Below, piece by piece: positions 1 through 7,465 of a stretch of DNA of 38,788 bases. The stretch's first letter is position 1, and every line of letters starts with the position of its first letter. The stretch comes from JABWBR01 sp036741235 (GTDB taxonomy: Bacteria; Bacteroidota; Bacteroidia; Chitinophagales; Saprospiraceae): positions 1-38,788 of the forward strand of contig DAINSQ010000022.1 in NCBI GenBank assembly GCA_036741235.1, written 5' to 3'. Under the pieces are notes generated by a model. That model did no database searches, was not told the origin of the DNA, and saw only the letters and a list, made by a program, of their open reading frames with translations. Position numbers and translations under genes: made by a program.

Positions 1-1020
1 TCGCACTGCTGGTCGATGGCCGTATTCATAAAAAAGGCGCAGATCGTAGCGGCGGTTGAATGTCTCAAAGGCATCGGCGCCGACGATCGAAACGCCGTCG
101 GTCTGCACGACGTGCCGCCTGGCATTGGCGTTGAAATTGATCCTGCCGATGTCAAGCAGGGCCGCTCCCCATCGCCAGGTGAAACTGCCGTCCTCATCGT
201 CAGAGACGTACATGACTCCCAGGTCGAAGCCCAGTCCGCTGCCGTTGCGCTGAAGGGCGTAATCATCGGAAGTGAGGGCGCTACTGGTATAGCCGTATTC
301 AAAGTGGATGGGCCCGCTTTGCAAGGTATCGCCGGGCAATTTGCTGAGTTGCAGGTTGGTTTTGTTGTTGATAAAAGCGGCTTCGTAGCCTTGCAACAAC
401 CTGGCATTGACGCCAATGCTCAGACTTCCGTTGCCGAATGGGAGCCGGTAGGCGTAGTTGAGGCCTATTTCGCTCCAGGCCATGGCGCCGGCGTTGAATT
501 TGCTGACGCGAAAATCCTGGAAGAAGTCGCGGTTGAAATACGGATAATAAGCCAGGTTGGGGTCGACTTTATCTGCGTTGCCCACAGCTCGAAACCGCGT
601 GAGCAGGCCGATGGTGTGATTTTGACCGAGACGTACATAAAAAGACGGCCCCAGTATGCCAATTTGCGCTTTGGCATATAAAGATCGGTTGGGGGTGTAA
701 AAGTCGACTTTGGCAGCCCCGGGCGGCAGCGGTTTTTCGGGGGTGATGTCGGGGCCGAAGGCTATATCGATTTGGTCGGGATCCGACAGCCAGTCGCCCA
801 GCTTCATCGGCGTAGTATAAGCGTAGTTGTTGCTCACAAAAAAGGCGCTTTCCAGCAGGTTGACATCCCAGGAAAAGGGCGTGGCCGCATGCCCTGCCGG
901 ATTAAGCAAGGCGGCGTTGATGCCATTGTAATGGTCGAGTCGAATGCCCAGTTGCTCCTGAGAAAATGCAATTTGCATGAACCCGGCAAGGGCAAGTGTG
1001 ATGAGAAGTCCTTTGTTCAT
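1..1020 (-). CDS. DUF5723-family outer-membrane beta-barrel protein, 3' truncated by window edge
   Basis: The first 340 codons are visible and the C-terminus lies beyond position 1. The start is the ATG at 1018-1020, giving a clear signal peptide (MNKGLLITLALAGFMQIAFS, then QEQ). The mature N-terminus has the family hallmark 'LDHYNGINAALLNPAG', followed by alternating short beta-strand-like segments rich in aromatic residues and Gly, as expected for an outer-membrane barrel. DUF5723 proteins are Bacteroidota outer-membrane barrels of unknown function; the assignment is from recognition of the N-terminal pattern. The gene is followed upstream by a lipid kinase gene on the same strand and then a divergent OmpA/PD40 gene, so the block is envelope-related. 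It could also be described as FadL/PorV-like, but the 'GINAALLNPA' motif favours DUF5723. Confidence 0.72.
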   Translation of the reverse strand, partial: MNKGLLITLALAGFMQIAFSQEQLGIRLDHYNGINAALLNPAGHAATPFSWDVNLLESAFFVSNNYAYTTPMKLGDWLSDPDQIDIAFGPDITPEKPLPPGAAKVDFYTPNRSLYAKAQIGILGPSFYVRLGQNHTIGLLTRFRAVGNADKVDPNLAYYPYFNRDFFQDFRVSKFNAGAMAWSEIGLNYAYRLPFGNGSLSIGVNARLLQGYEAAFINNKTNLQLSKLPGDTLQSGPIHFEYGYTSSALTSDDYALQRNGSGLGFDLGVMYVSDDEDGSFTWRWGAALLDIGRINFNANARRHVVQTDGVSIVGADAFETFNRRYDLRLFYEYGHRPAVR

Positions 1021-1133
1021 AAAGATGACTGTTAGATAGTTGCATAAACAAGGAGCTTGCTCATAGTATGTATTGTCCGCGAAACGCCTGCGGTTGGTTT
1101 AGCTGTACCACGGTGCGCCTGGGGTTAGTTTAT

Positions 1134-1508
1134 TTATCCCCCCCAGAGTCTCCAAATTTTGGGGCCAAAAATCACCCCCCCCAGCACGGCGGCGCCGATA
1201 GCGGTGACCAGCACAGCGGCGGCGGCGGCGTCTTTGGCCTTGCCGGCCAGCGGATGGGGGTGGGGCGATATCAGGTCAACAAGGTATTCAAGGGCGGTAT
1301 TCATGGCTTCGGCGGCGATCACCAGGGTGACGGCCAGCGTTATCAGCCCCCATTCCCAGCCGGCCAGTCGGAAATACCAGCCGGCGGCAATGACCAATAC
1401 AGCTGCCAGGACGTGGAAGCGAGCATTGGGTTGGGTGCGCAGCACATCTGCCAAGCCTTTAAAGGCATACCCAAAACTTTTCAAGCGCCGTCGGAGCCAA
1501 TACGTCAT
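1134..1508 (-). CDS. dgkA: Diacylglycerol/undecaprenol kinase family protein (DgkA-like)
   Basis: 124 residues, the usual size for the small prokaryotic integral-membrane lipid kinases. It phosphorylates diacylglycerol or undecaprenol in the inner membrane with ATP. Visible features are an amphipathic N-terminus (RRRLKSFGYAFKGL), three hydrophobic segments (about residues 33-48, 52-68 and 94-115), the family signature EAMNTALEYLVD near residues 67-78, and KAKDAAAAAV around residue 90, which corresponds to the conserved KDxxxAAV of DgkA. The ATG at 1508 has no Shine-Dalgarno, as is normal in Bacteroidota. It lies on the same strand as the DUF5723 gene, 113 bases upstream of it. Lipid-carrier recycling fits with uppS elsewhere in the window. 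Whether diacylglycerol or undecaprenol is the true substrate cannot be read from the sequence. Confidence 0.9.
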   Translation of the reverse strand: MTYWLRRRLKSFGYAFKGLADVLRTQPNARFHVLAAVLVIAAGWYFRLAGWEWGLITLAVTLVIAAEAMNTALEYLVDLISPHPHPLAGKAKDAAAAAVLVTAIGAAVLGGVIFGPKIWRLWGG

Positions 1509-1634
1509 AATTACAACGTTATCAATGACATGAATAACCGCAAGGTAGCTTTTTTACTCAAGACGCACTTGTTTTTGGGGCATCTAAATATGCAAAAAAA
1601 AGTAAAATGCTGCGGTAGTTTCAAAAAAAGCAGA

Positions 1635-1642
1635 TAGTTTTG
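1635..1642 (+). promoter_or_regulatory. Candidate Bacteroidota -7 box (TAGTTTTG) of the OmpA/PD40 gene
   Basis: TAGTTTTG matches TAnnTTTG exactly and sits 78 bases before the ATG at 1721. No good TTTG -33 element is seen at the usual 19-20 base spacing. The box overlaps the TTG at 1640, which argues against that upstream in-frame start and for the ATG at 1721. Confidence 0.45.
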
Positions 1643-1720
1643 GCAATGGAGAACACCCTGCTTCCCTTCATTCATAAGCACGGCGCCCCCAATGGCATCT
1701 ACCCTGCAAAAACGATGGCC

Positions 1721-3706
1721 ATGTCAAAAAAAATTGTGTTGTTGCTGTTCTATTTTTGTCTGTTGCAGCTGCGCATTCAGGCGCAATATGGCAATACTAC
1801 GCTGAGCGCCCAGGCTGCGCAATATTTCAAAGAAGCCGAGGCTGCGCTCTTGCGCCATGATTACAAACAAGCGGTAAAAGGTTTTGAGCGGGCGCTCAAA
1901 ATACATCCGGGGTTGTCGGCGGCCAACAAAGGGCTGGCGGCCTGTTATGAATTGATGAAAGATTACGCAAAGGCCGTTATCTATTATGAAAAGATAGTCG
2001 CCTCTGATTCTATGTATTCGCGTGCCATATACTACCAGCTTGGCGAGGCGCATTACAAAATCGGGCATTACGACAAGGCGTTGTCCTATTTTCGGCAATA
2101 TGAAACGCTGCTCAATAAACCTGCCGACGCCTTTGGGTTGCACGGCGAACGCGAGATGAAAGCCGAGCTCAAATACGTTGAAAAGCTGCCCGTCAATATC
2201 AAAGCCAGCGAAGTGTCGCTCGACTCCCTCAAATTTCTCAACATCACCGACGTGATCAACCTGGGGGCGGCTATCAACACCTCAGCCGACGAATACTTCC
2301 CCTTTTTATCGAACGATCAGCAACTCATCTATTATACCCATCGCAAAAGCGGCAAAGATGAAGACCTATACCACAGCCGCATCGTTGAAGGCCGCTGGCG
2401 CAAGGGGGAGCCTGTCAAAAACTTCAATACTGCCGAAAACGAAGGCATGAGCACCATGGTGCGCGATGGGCGGCGCATGTATTTCACGGCCTGCGCGCGA
2501 GAGGGCGTCATGGGCACCTGCGATATATGGATGGCCGAGCTCGACACGCTGCAAACGATGCAAAACCTGGAATCGGCTGCAGGCATGGTCAATTCCGATT
2601 TCTGGGAATCGCAGGCCTCTATCAGTTGTGACGGCAGCGTGTTGTATTTTTCCAGCAACCGCAAGGGTGGGCTGGGCGGCGCCGACCTGTGGTACTGTCT
2701 GCGCGGCAGCGACGGCCGCTGGGGCGCTCCCATCAACCTGGGCCCCAAGATCAACACCCCGGAAGACGAAGAAGCGCCTTTCATCACTAATGACGGCAAA
2801 ACGCTCTATTTCTCTTCTACCGGCCACCTGGGGCTCGGCGAACAGGATATTTTCATGAGTTGGTTTGACGAGCGGCTCAAGGAATGGACTACGCCTATCA
2901 ATCTGGGGCCGCCGGTGAATACCCCCTACCGCGAACTCGGCTTTTTCCTCTCTGCCGACGGCGCTACCGGCTATGTCGCCTCCGACCAACCGGGGGGGCA
3001 GGGCGGCATGGACATTTACCGCTTTCGCCTGTCAGACAAGCTCTTCGGCGATCCCATCACTTTTGTCGAAGGTTATCTGCGGGATTCGGTGCTGATGACG
3101 CCCGTTGAAGCCAAAGTAGAAATTGCCGGGCGCGGCGCCGTACAAACCGGCCCCGACGGTCGCTTTTTCCTTTGCATAGGCGCCGATGAAACCCTCAAAT
3201 TGGGCGTTCAAAAACGCGGGTACAAACCCTATGCCAACCAGTTTGTCATTCCGGAATGGAATAACCGCACTTATTACACCCTCGATTTATTGTTGCAGCC
3301 CACCATCTCTTTCATTGCCAATATTCCCCCGGCCATCCCGGTTGACAGCGCCCAAATCAAAGCCGACAAGAATAAAATCAACCGCACCTATACCCATACC
3401 GTCTTTTTCGAATTTGACAAATACAGCATAGAAGCCCCCGAACTGGCCCGCCTCGACGAATTTGCCAAGTCTTTTAAAAACAAAAAAATTCAGCGCGTAG
3501 AAATCATCGGCTTCTCCGACGACATTGGCGCCGAGGCCTACAACCTGCGCCTGTCGGAAGAACGCGCCAAAGGCATTGCCCTGTTTTTGGTACAAAACAA
3601 CATCGTTGTCGACCAAATCTACATGGAAGGCAAGGGAGAATTAGAAGGCAAAAACAACAAGGAACTCAACCGCAAAGTAGAAGTGCGGGTCATGACCCTG
3701 GAATAA
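1721..3706 (+). CDS. PorE-like OmpA-family protein: TPR, PD40 propeller, carboxypeptidase-regulatory-like, OmpA C-terminal domain
   Basis: 661 residues from the ATG at 1721, chosen because it gives a signal peptide (MSKKIVLLLFYFCLLQLRIQAQ) while upstream in-frame starts do not. Order: TPR-type helices (about 30-135; e.g. DYKQAVKGFERALKIHP), WD40-like PD40 propeller (about 185-437; repeated 'LYFSS..G.GG.D' blades), a carboxypeptidase-regulatory-like fold (447-512), and an OmpA peptidoglycan-binding domain (553-661) with the conserved Asp of GFSDDIG and Arg of SEERAKG. This is the domain order known for PorE of the Porphyromonas gingivalis T9SS, a periplasmic protein that ties the machinery to peptidoglycan. 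Unlike a lipoprotein it shows no convincing lipobox. Saprospiria carry many such paralogues, so a T9SS role is inference; 'OmpA family protein' is certain. Confidence 0.9.
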   Translation: MSKKIVLLLFYFCLLQLRIQAQYGNTTLSAQAAQYFKEAEAALLRHDYKQAVKGFERALKIHPGLSAANKGLAACYELMKDYAKAVIYYEKIVASDSMYSRAIYYQLGEAHYKIGHYDKALSYFRQYETLLNKPADAFGLHGEREMKAELKYVEKLPVNIKASEVSLDSLKFLNITDVINLGAAINTSADEYFPFLSNDQQLIYYTHRKSGKDEDLYHSRIVEGRWRKGEPVKNFNTAENEGMSTMVRDGRRMYFTACAREGVMGTCDIWMAELDTLQTMQNLESAAGMVNSDFWESQASISCDGSVLYFSSNRKGGLGGADLWYCLRGSDGRWGAPINLGPKINTPEDEEAPFITNDGKTLYFSSTGHLGLGEQDIFMSWFDERLKEWTTPINLGPPVNTPYRELGFFLSADGATGYVASDQPGGQGGMDIYRFRLSDKLFGDPITFVEGYLRDSVLMTPVEAKVEIAGRGAVQTGPDGRFFLCIGADETLKLGVQKRGYKPYANQFVIPEWNNRTYYTLDLLLQPTISFIANIPPAIPVDSAQIKADKNKINRTYTHTVFFEFDKYSIEAPELARLDEFAKSFKNKKIQRVEIIGFSDDIGAEAYNLRLSEERAKGIALFLVQNNIVVDQIYMEGKGELEGKNNKELNRKVEVRVMTLE

Positions 3707-3758
3707 ACGCCCCAAAAGAGGTAACATAAACTTAACATACAAGCTGTGGGGTAAAGCG

Positions 3759-3766
3759 TACCTTTG
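3759..3766 (+). promoter_or_regulatory. Candidate -7 box (TACCTTTG) of the phosphate transport operon
   Basis: TACCTTTG is an exact TAnnTTTG match located 28 bases before the ATG at 3795 and 53 bases after the stop of the upstream gene. A clear -33 TTTG is not visible. The position fits a short leader for the DUF47-PiT pair. Confidence 0.5.
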
Positions 3767-3794
3767 CAGCCGCTAATCAATCTTGCCGTTTGAC

Positions 3795-4439
3795 ATGAAC
3801 CTCAACCACTTACTTACCTTTTTTGCGCCCAAAAACGCAAACTTTCAGGTATTGTTTTCCAAAAGCTCCGCCAACCTCGTTGAAGCGGCCAAAACCCTGC
3901 GGGAATTATTTCACACCGATGTAGCTTCCGTCAGGCACGACCTGATCAAAAAAATTGAAGCCCTCGAACACAAAGGCGATACCATCACGCACGACATATT
4001 TAAAGAGCTCAGCTCCAATTTTATTACCCCTTTCGACCGCGAAGACATCCACTATCTCGCCTCTTCGCTCGATGATGTGGTAGACTATATCCACACCTCT
4101 GCCCAACGACTGGAGTTGATGAAGATCTCTACTATCAGTGCGCCGATGAAAGAATTAGCCGATATCATCGTGGCGTCAACCCTGGAAATAGACAAAGCAA
4201 TGGCCAAATTGAAAAACGTTCATTCCGACGGTTTCAAAGAGATACTCGTCAATATCCAAAGTCTGGAAAACCAGGCCGACGCCGTTTTTGATCACGCCAT
4301 CGCCGAGTTGTACGCCAACGAAACCGATGCCATTGTGCTGATGAAATACCAGCAAGTAATCGATCACCTCGAAACGGCAACCGACAAATGCGAAGATGTG
4401 GCGAATGTGATCGAAACGATCATGATCAAAAACTCCTAA
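3795..4439 (+). CDS. DUF47 family (PhoU-like) phosphate transport regulator
   Basis: 214 residues, all helical in character, matching the DUF47/YkaA family that accompanies PiT phosphate permeases. Motif-like stretches seen are LEHKGDTITHDIFKEL and FITPFDREDIHYLASSLDDV (about residues 55-95), typical of the PhoU-like metal-binding helical bundle with conserved E/D residues, and a second repeat (SLENQADAVFDHAI, then LETATDKCEDVANVIE at the C-terminus). I chose the ATG at 3795 rather than the in-frame TTG at 3783. The gene lies 33 bases before the PiT permease start and is surely co-transcribed with it. By family knowledge it modulates or gates the low-affinity phosphate carrier from the cytosol. 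Confidence 0.92.
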   Translation: MNLNHLLTFFAPKNANFQVLFSKSSANLVEAAKTLRELFHTDVASVRHDLIKKIEALEHKGDTITHDIFKELSSNFITPFDREDIHYLASSLDDVVDYIHTSAQRLELMKISTISAPMKELADIIVASTLEIDKAMAKLKNVHSDGFKEILVNIQSLENQADAVFDHAIAELYANETDAIVLMKYQQVIDHLETATDKCEDVANVIETIMIKNS

Positions 4440-4472
4440 GCGCGCTTTTTTTTCATCTGGTATCTTTTGATC

Positions 4473-5519
4473 ATGGATTCTATTTATTTACTATTTTTCA
4501 TCATATTTCTGGCGTTTGCGTTTGACTTTATCAACGGGTTTCACGATGCGGCCAATTCTATTGCTACCATTGTATCCACCCGCGTGCTTACGCCTTTTCA
4601 GGCGGTTGCCTGGGCTGCCTTTTTCAACGTTGTGGCGTATTTTGTAGCTGAATTTGCCGTAGCCGATACCATTGCCCGCACGGTAGATTCGGCGTCAATT
4701 ACGCTGGTGGTTATTTGTGCGGGGTTGATTGCCGCTATTATCTGGAATTTGTTCACCTGGTGGCTGGGCATTCCGTCCAGTTCTTCACACACGCTTATCG
4801 GCGGTTTTACCGGGGCCGCTATTGCACATGCGGGTTTGAGCGTAGTGAACATCGCCAAGATCACCAAAATTGTCAGCTTTATTTTCCTGGCGCCGATGGT
4901 GGGCATGTTGATCTCTTACATAATTTCCCTGCTTCTATTGCATTTGGGGAAAAATGCCAACCCATTCCGACTCAACCAATATTTCAAGCGATTCCAATTG
5001 GTATCGTCGGCGGCATTCAGCATAGGTCACGGCGGCAACGACGCGCAAAAAGTAATGGGTATTATTGCCGCTGCCTTGATCGTTTATGTCAACCAAAACG
5101 GATTAAACGCCGGAGATATCCCGGGTTGGATGTACGTTACCACCGTAGACAAAAGGATTGTAGATATTCCCATTTGGGTCGTAATCGGCTGTTATACGGC
5201 CATCGGCCTCGGCACTTTGATGGGCGGCTGGCGCATTGTAAAAACGATGGGCACCAAAATTACCAAGATGACGCCTTTTGAGGGCGTGGCTGCTGAAACG
5301 GCAGGCGCCGTTACTTTATTCGCTACCGAACACTTCGGCATTCCCGTAAGTACTACGCATACCATCACCGGTTCTATCATCGGGGTAGGGCTCACCAAAC
5401 GCATTTCCGCCGTGCGCTGGGGCGTTACCATCAACCTGTTGTGGGCCTGGATATTGACTATCCCGGTCTCGGCAGCAATGGGAGCAGGACTTTTCTACCT
5501 GTTGGATATGTTCTTCTAG
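4473..5519 (+). CDS. pit: PiT-family inorganic phosphate permease
   Basis: 348 residues with about 9-10 hydrophobic spans. PiT transporters import phosphate (as metal-phosphate in many bacteria) with H+ or Na+. The two inverted-repeat signatures are visible: NGFHDAANSIATIVSTRVL near residues 22-40 and SIGHGGNDAQKVMGIIAA near 184-201. Each half also shows a serine/threonine-rich re-entrant motif (GIPSSSSHTLIGG and GIPVSTTHTITGS). The length agrees with the shorter bacterial PiT proteins that lack the large central cytosolic loop. The start is the ATG at 4473. It forms a two-gene operon with the preceding DUF47 gene, the canonical arrangement for low-affinity phosphate uptake. Confidence 0.95.
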   Translation: MDSIYLLFFIIFLAFAFDFINGFHDAANSIATIVSTRVLTPFQAVAWAAFFNVVAYFVAEFAVADTIARTVDSASITLVVICAGLIAAIIWNLFTWWLGIPSSSSHTLIGGFTGAAIAHAGLSVVNIAKITKIVSFIFLAPMVGMLISYIISLLLLHLGKNANPFRLNQYFKRFQLVSSAAFSIGHGGNDAQKVMGIIAAALIVYVNQNGLNAGDIPGWMYVTTVDKRIVDIPIWVVIGCYTAIGLGTLMGGWRIVKTMGTKITKMTPFEGVAAETAGAVTLFATEHFGIPVSTTHTITGSIIGVGLTKRISAVRWGVTINLLWAWILTIPVSAAMGAGLFYLLDMFF

Positions 5520-5578
5520 GCGCTGATTGTATTTTTTGCGCTGCTATGCTTAATTTAGCCCGCTAAAGCGCAGCTCAC

Positions 5579-6694
5579 ATGAAAGACCTTATTGAACAAT
5601 ACAAGGCGATCAATATTCCTATTGCAACGCCTTATTGTACCGGCGCCGGGTTTCTGCTGGCCGGTCAGGGTCTTATTGTGACCAATGAGCAAAATGTGCG
5701 CGACAACCGCGAGGTGGCCATCGAGGGCGACTTCATTCCCCGCCAGGTGGTGCGGGTGTTGTATACCGATAGCAAATACGACCTGGCATTCCTGGAAGCG
5801 CCCGTTTATGAAGGCCAACTGTCGGCGGCAGATATTTCGCCCCGGGATTTATCGCCCGGCGAAGTAGTCGTAGCTATGGGCCACGCTTTCGGCATGAAAT
5901 TCGCCGCCGCCCAGGGCGCCGTTACCGGCGCTGCGCCCAATGATGAAGACCTGCTCTACCTCCAGCACGACGCCATTTTGAGCCCTGGCAACAGCGGCGG
6001 GCCGCTCTTTGATAAAACAGGCCGCATTGTTGGCGTTAATATGTTTATGAGCCGCGAGGGCGTCAATGTGGCCTATGCCCTGCCGGCTAAATACCTGCTG
6101 GATACCCTCGCCGCCTTCCAACCTTCGGGCGGCAAAGTGGGCGCCCGCTGCGAGTCTTGTCATAATGTGGTTTTTGAACATACCATTGATCAACACCGCT
6201 ATTGTCCCTTCTGCGGCGCCAGGGTATTGCTGCCCAACCAGGCCGACGAATACGAACCGGTGGGCGTTGCCTATACCATCGAAGCCATGCTGACCGAAGC
6301 AGGCCACGATGTGCGACTGGCCCGGCGCGGCCCCAGTAATTGGGGTATCAGACACGGCAGCGCGCATATCAATATTTCTTATTATGAAAAGACGGGACTC
6401 ATCACCGGCGATGCCTATCTCTGCCAATTGCCCAAAGAGCAGATCAAACCGCTGTACGAATTTCTGCTGCGCCAGAATTACGATATCGAAAATCTCAATT
6501 TCAGCGTCAAGGGCAACGATATTATTTTATCGCTGCTTATCTACGACCGCTATCTGAATGTCGACAGCGGGCTTCAGCTCTTCAAGCATTTATTTGAAAC
6601 GGCCGATTATTACGACAATCTGCTGGTGGAGCGCTTTGGCGCTTTATGGCGCGAGGAGGAAGATTTTGGCGAAAGCGCAAACAAAAACGCCTGA
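5579..6694 (+). CDS. Trypsin-fold (HtrA-like) protein lacking catalytic His, fused to a zinc ribbon and YbjN-like domain
   Basis: 371 residues without signal peptide, so probably cytosolic. Residues 10-180 form an S1C/HtrA-like fold: TGAGFLL.GQGLIVTN (21-36), Asp68 in YDLAFLE, and the nucleophile loop SPGNSGGPLFD with Ser139. The position of the catalytic His in the usual 'TNxHV' is occupied by Gln38 (TNEQNV), so the classical triad is incomplete. A Cys4 zinc ribbon follows (Cys191, Cys194, Cys209, Cys212). The C-terminal part (about 225-355) resembles the YbjN/type III secretion chaperone-like fold by its alternating pattern; this last assignment is the least sure. It may be a pseudo-protease that binds peptides or partners. 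The gene stands alone on the + strand, and its 3' end overlaps a hairpin serving the convergent gene. Confidence 0.78.
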   Translation: MKDLIEQYKAINIPIATPYCTGAGFLLAGQGLIVTNEQNVRDNREVAIEGDFIPRQVVRVLYTDSKYDLAFLEAPVYEGQLSAADISPRDLSPGEVVVAMGHAFGMKFAAAQGAVTGAAPNDEDLLYLQHDAILSPGNSGGPLFDKTGRIVGVNMFMSREGVNVAYALPAKYLLDTLAAFQPSGGKVGARCESCHNVVFEHTIDQHRYCPFCGARVLLPNQADEYEPVGVAYTIEAMLTEAGHDVRLARRGPSNWGIRHGSAHINISYYEKTGLITGDAYLCQLPKEQIKPLYEFLLRQNYDIENLNFSVKGNDIILSLLIYDRYLNVDSGLQLFKHLFETADYYDNLLVERFGALWREEEDFGESANKNA

Positions 6695-6710
6695 CCGGCG
6701 GCCAGGCGTT
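6682..6710 (-). terminator. Rho-independent terminator for the minus-strand 6749-7333 gene
   Basis: Perfect 8-base stem AACGCCTG (6686-6693) / CAGGCGTT (6703-6710) with a 9-base GC-rich loop. Read on the minus strand it is followed by GTTTTTGTTTG, i.e. a T-rich tail, 39 bases after the minus-strand stop. It overlaps the last codons and stop of the convergent plus-strand gene. Confidence 0.65.
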
Positions 6711-6748
6711 CTACAACAGAATCCCATGAAACACTAAAAAATGTATGA

Positions 6749-7333
6749 TTAACGCAGCACCATAGAGATGCTGAGTTCTATTCTCCTGTTTTTTGCCGGC
6801 TCATACGACGGAAACACGACGATCGAATTAAATCCGTTCATATAGCGCACTTTCAATTTGCCTGTTTTGGTTACCTGATATCCAATGCCGCCGATGAGCC
6901 CGTAATCGCCGTCAAGGGCTACATAACTAGGTATTACAAATCGCCCCCATACGGTCGGGCGGTTATCGTTGAGTTTGAGCAGCAAGCCGCCATAAACGCC
7001 CGTCTCCGCAAAAAGCCTTTTTGTGGCAAACCAATTCAAGTATACCGGCACCCCGCCGAAAAATTGATTGGCGAATAAAGCGCCCTCGGGCCTTCCCGCC
7101 GATACATTGCGACTTACCATTGCATCACCGCCGAGCGCCAGAAACCGGCCCAGCTTAATGCTATGGCCTTTGCACTTGGAAGCTACATAATCGGGTACTC
7201 TTACCCGGTGTTTGAGCTGCCATTCTTTGTTAAGAAACTGAATGCTCAACGCCGTATTGCCGCTGGTTTGAGCATGGGCAAACACCGTGCCAAACAGCAG
7301 TACCGATAAAACAATGAGCGTCCTCCAGTTCAT
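6749..7333 (-). CDS. Small secreted outer-membrane beta-barrel-like protein, unknown function
   Basis: 194 residues from the ATG at 7331-7333, chosen because it begins a signal peptide (MNWRTLIVLSVLLFGTVFAHAQ); an in-frame upstream start adds only seven residues. The mature part has alternating aromatic/glycine beta-strand patterns (e.g. RLFAETGVYGGLLLKLNDN and YGLIGGIGYQVTKTGKLKVRYMNGFN) and ends with a strand-like IELSISMVLR, as in small eight-stranded outer-membrane barrels of Bacteroidota. I do not recognise a named family. It lies downstream of and on the same strand as the giant T9SS BNR protein, with a hairpin between them, so co-transcription is uncertain. Confidence 0.7.
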   Translation of the reverse strand: MNWRTLIVLSVLLFGTVFAHAQTSGNTALSIQFLNKEWQLKHRVRVPDYVASKCKGHSIKLGRFLALGGDAMVSRNVSAGRPEGALFANQFFGGVPVYLNWFATKRLFAETGVYGGLLLKLNDNRPTVWGRFVIPSYVALDGDYGLIGGIGYQVTKTGKLKVRYMNGFNSIVVFPSYEPAKNRRIELSISMVLR

Positions 7334-7371
7334 GCGTTTATTTAACAAAAGCAAAAAACATCCTTTAATGT

Positions 7372-7416
7372 ATAACGGCTACCGCCGGTTTTTTGTTCCA
7401 AAGCGATAGCCGTTAT
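7372..7416 (-). terminator. Long-loop hairpin between the BNR gene and the small barrel gene
   Basis: Perfect 10-base inverted repeat ATAACGGCTA (7372-7381) / TAGCCGTTAT (7407-7416) with a 25-base loop, 49 bases downstream of the stop of the minus-strand BNR gene. On the minus strand a TTTTTT run occurs about 14 bases after the stem. It could terminate the BNR gene transcript or attenuate the following gene; the long loop makes it weaker than a textbook terminator. Confidence 0.45.
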
Positions 7417-7465
7417 GGCAGAATATAAACCTGTTGCGGTTGAGAATTATTATAAATTTTAACAC

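Noticed and set aside
16..681. 221-codon open frame on the plus strand
   Set aside because: It is antisense to the DUF5723 gene, whose frame has a signal peptide, a family motif and continuous barrel-like sequence; the plus-strand protein has no such character.
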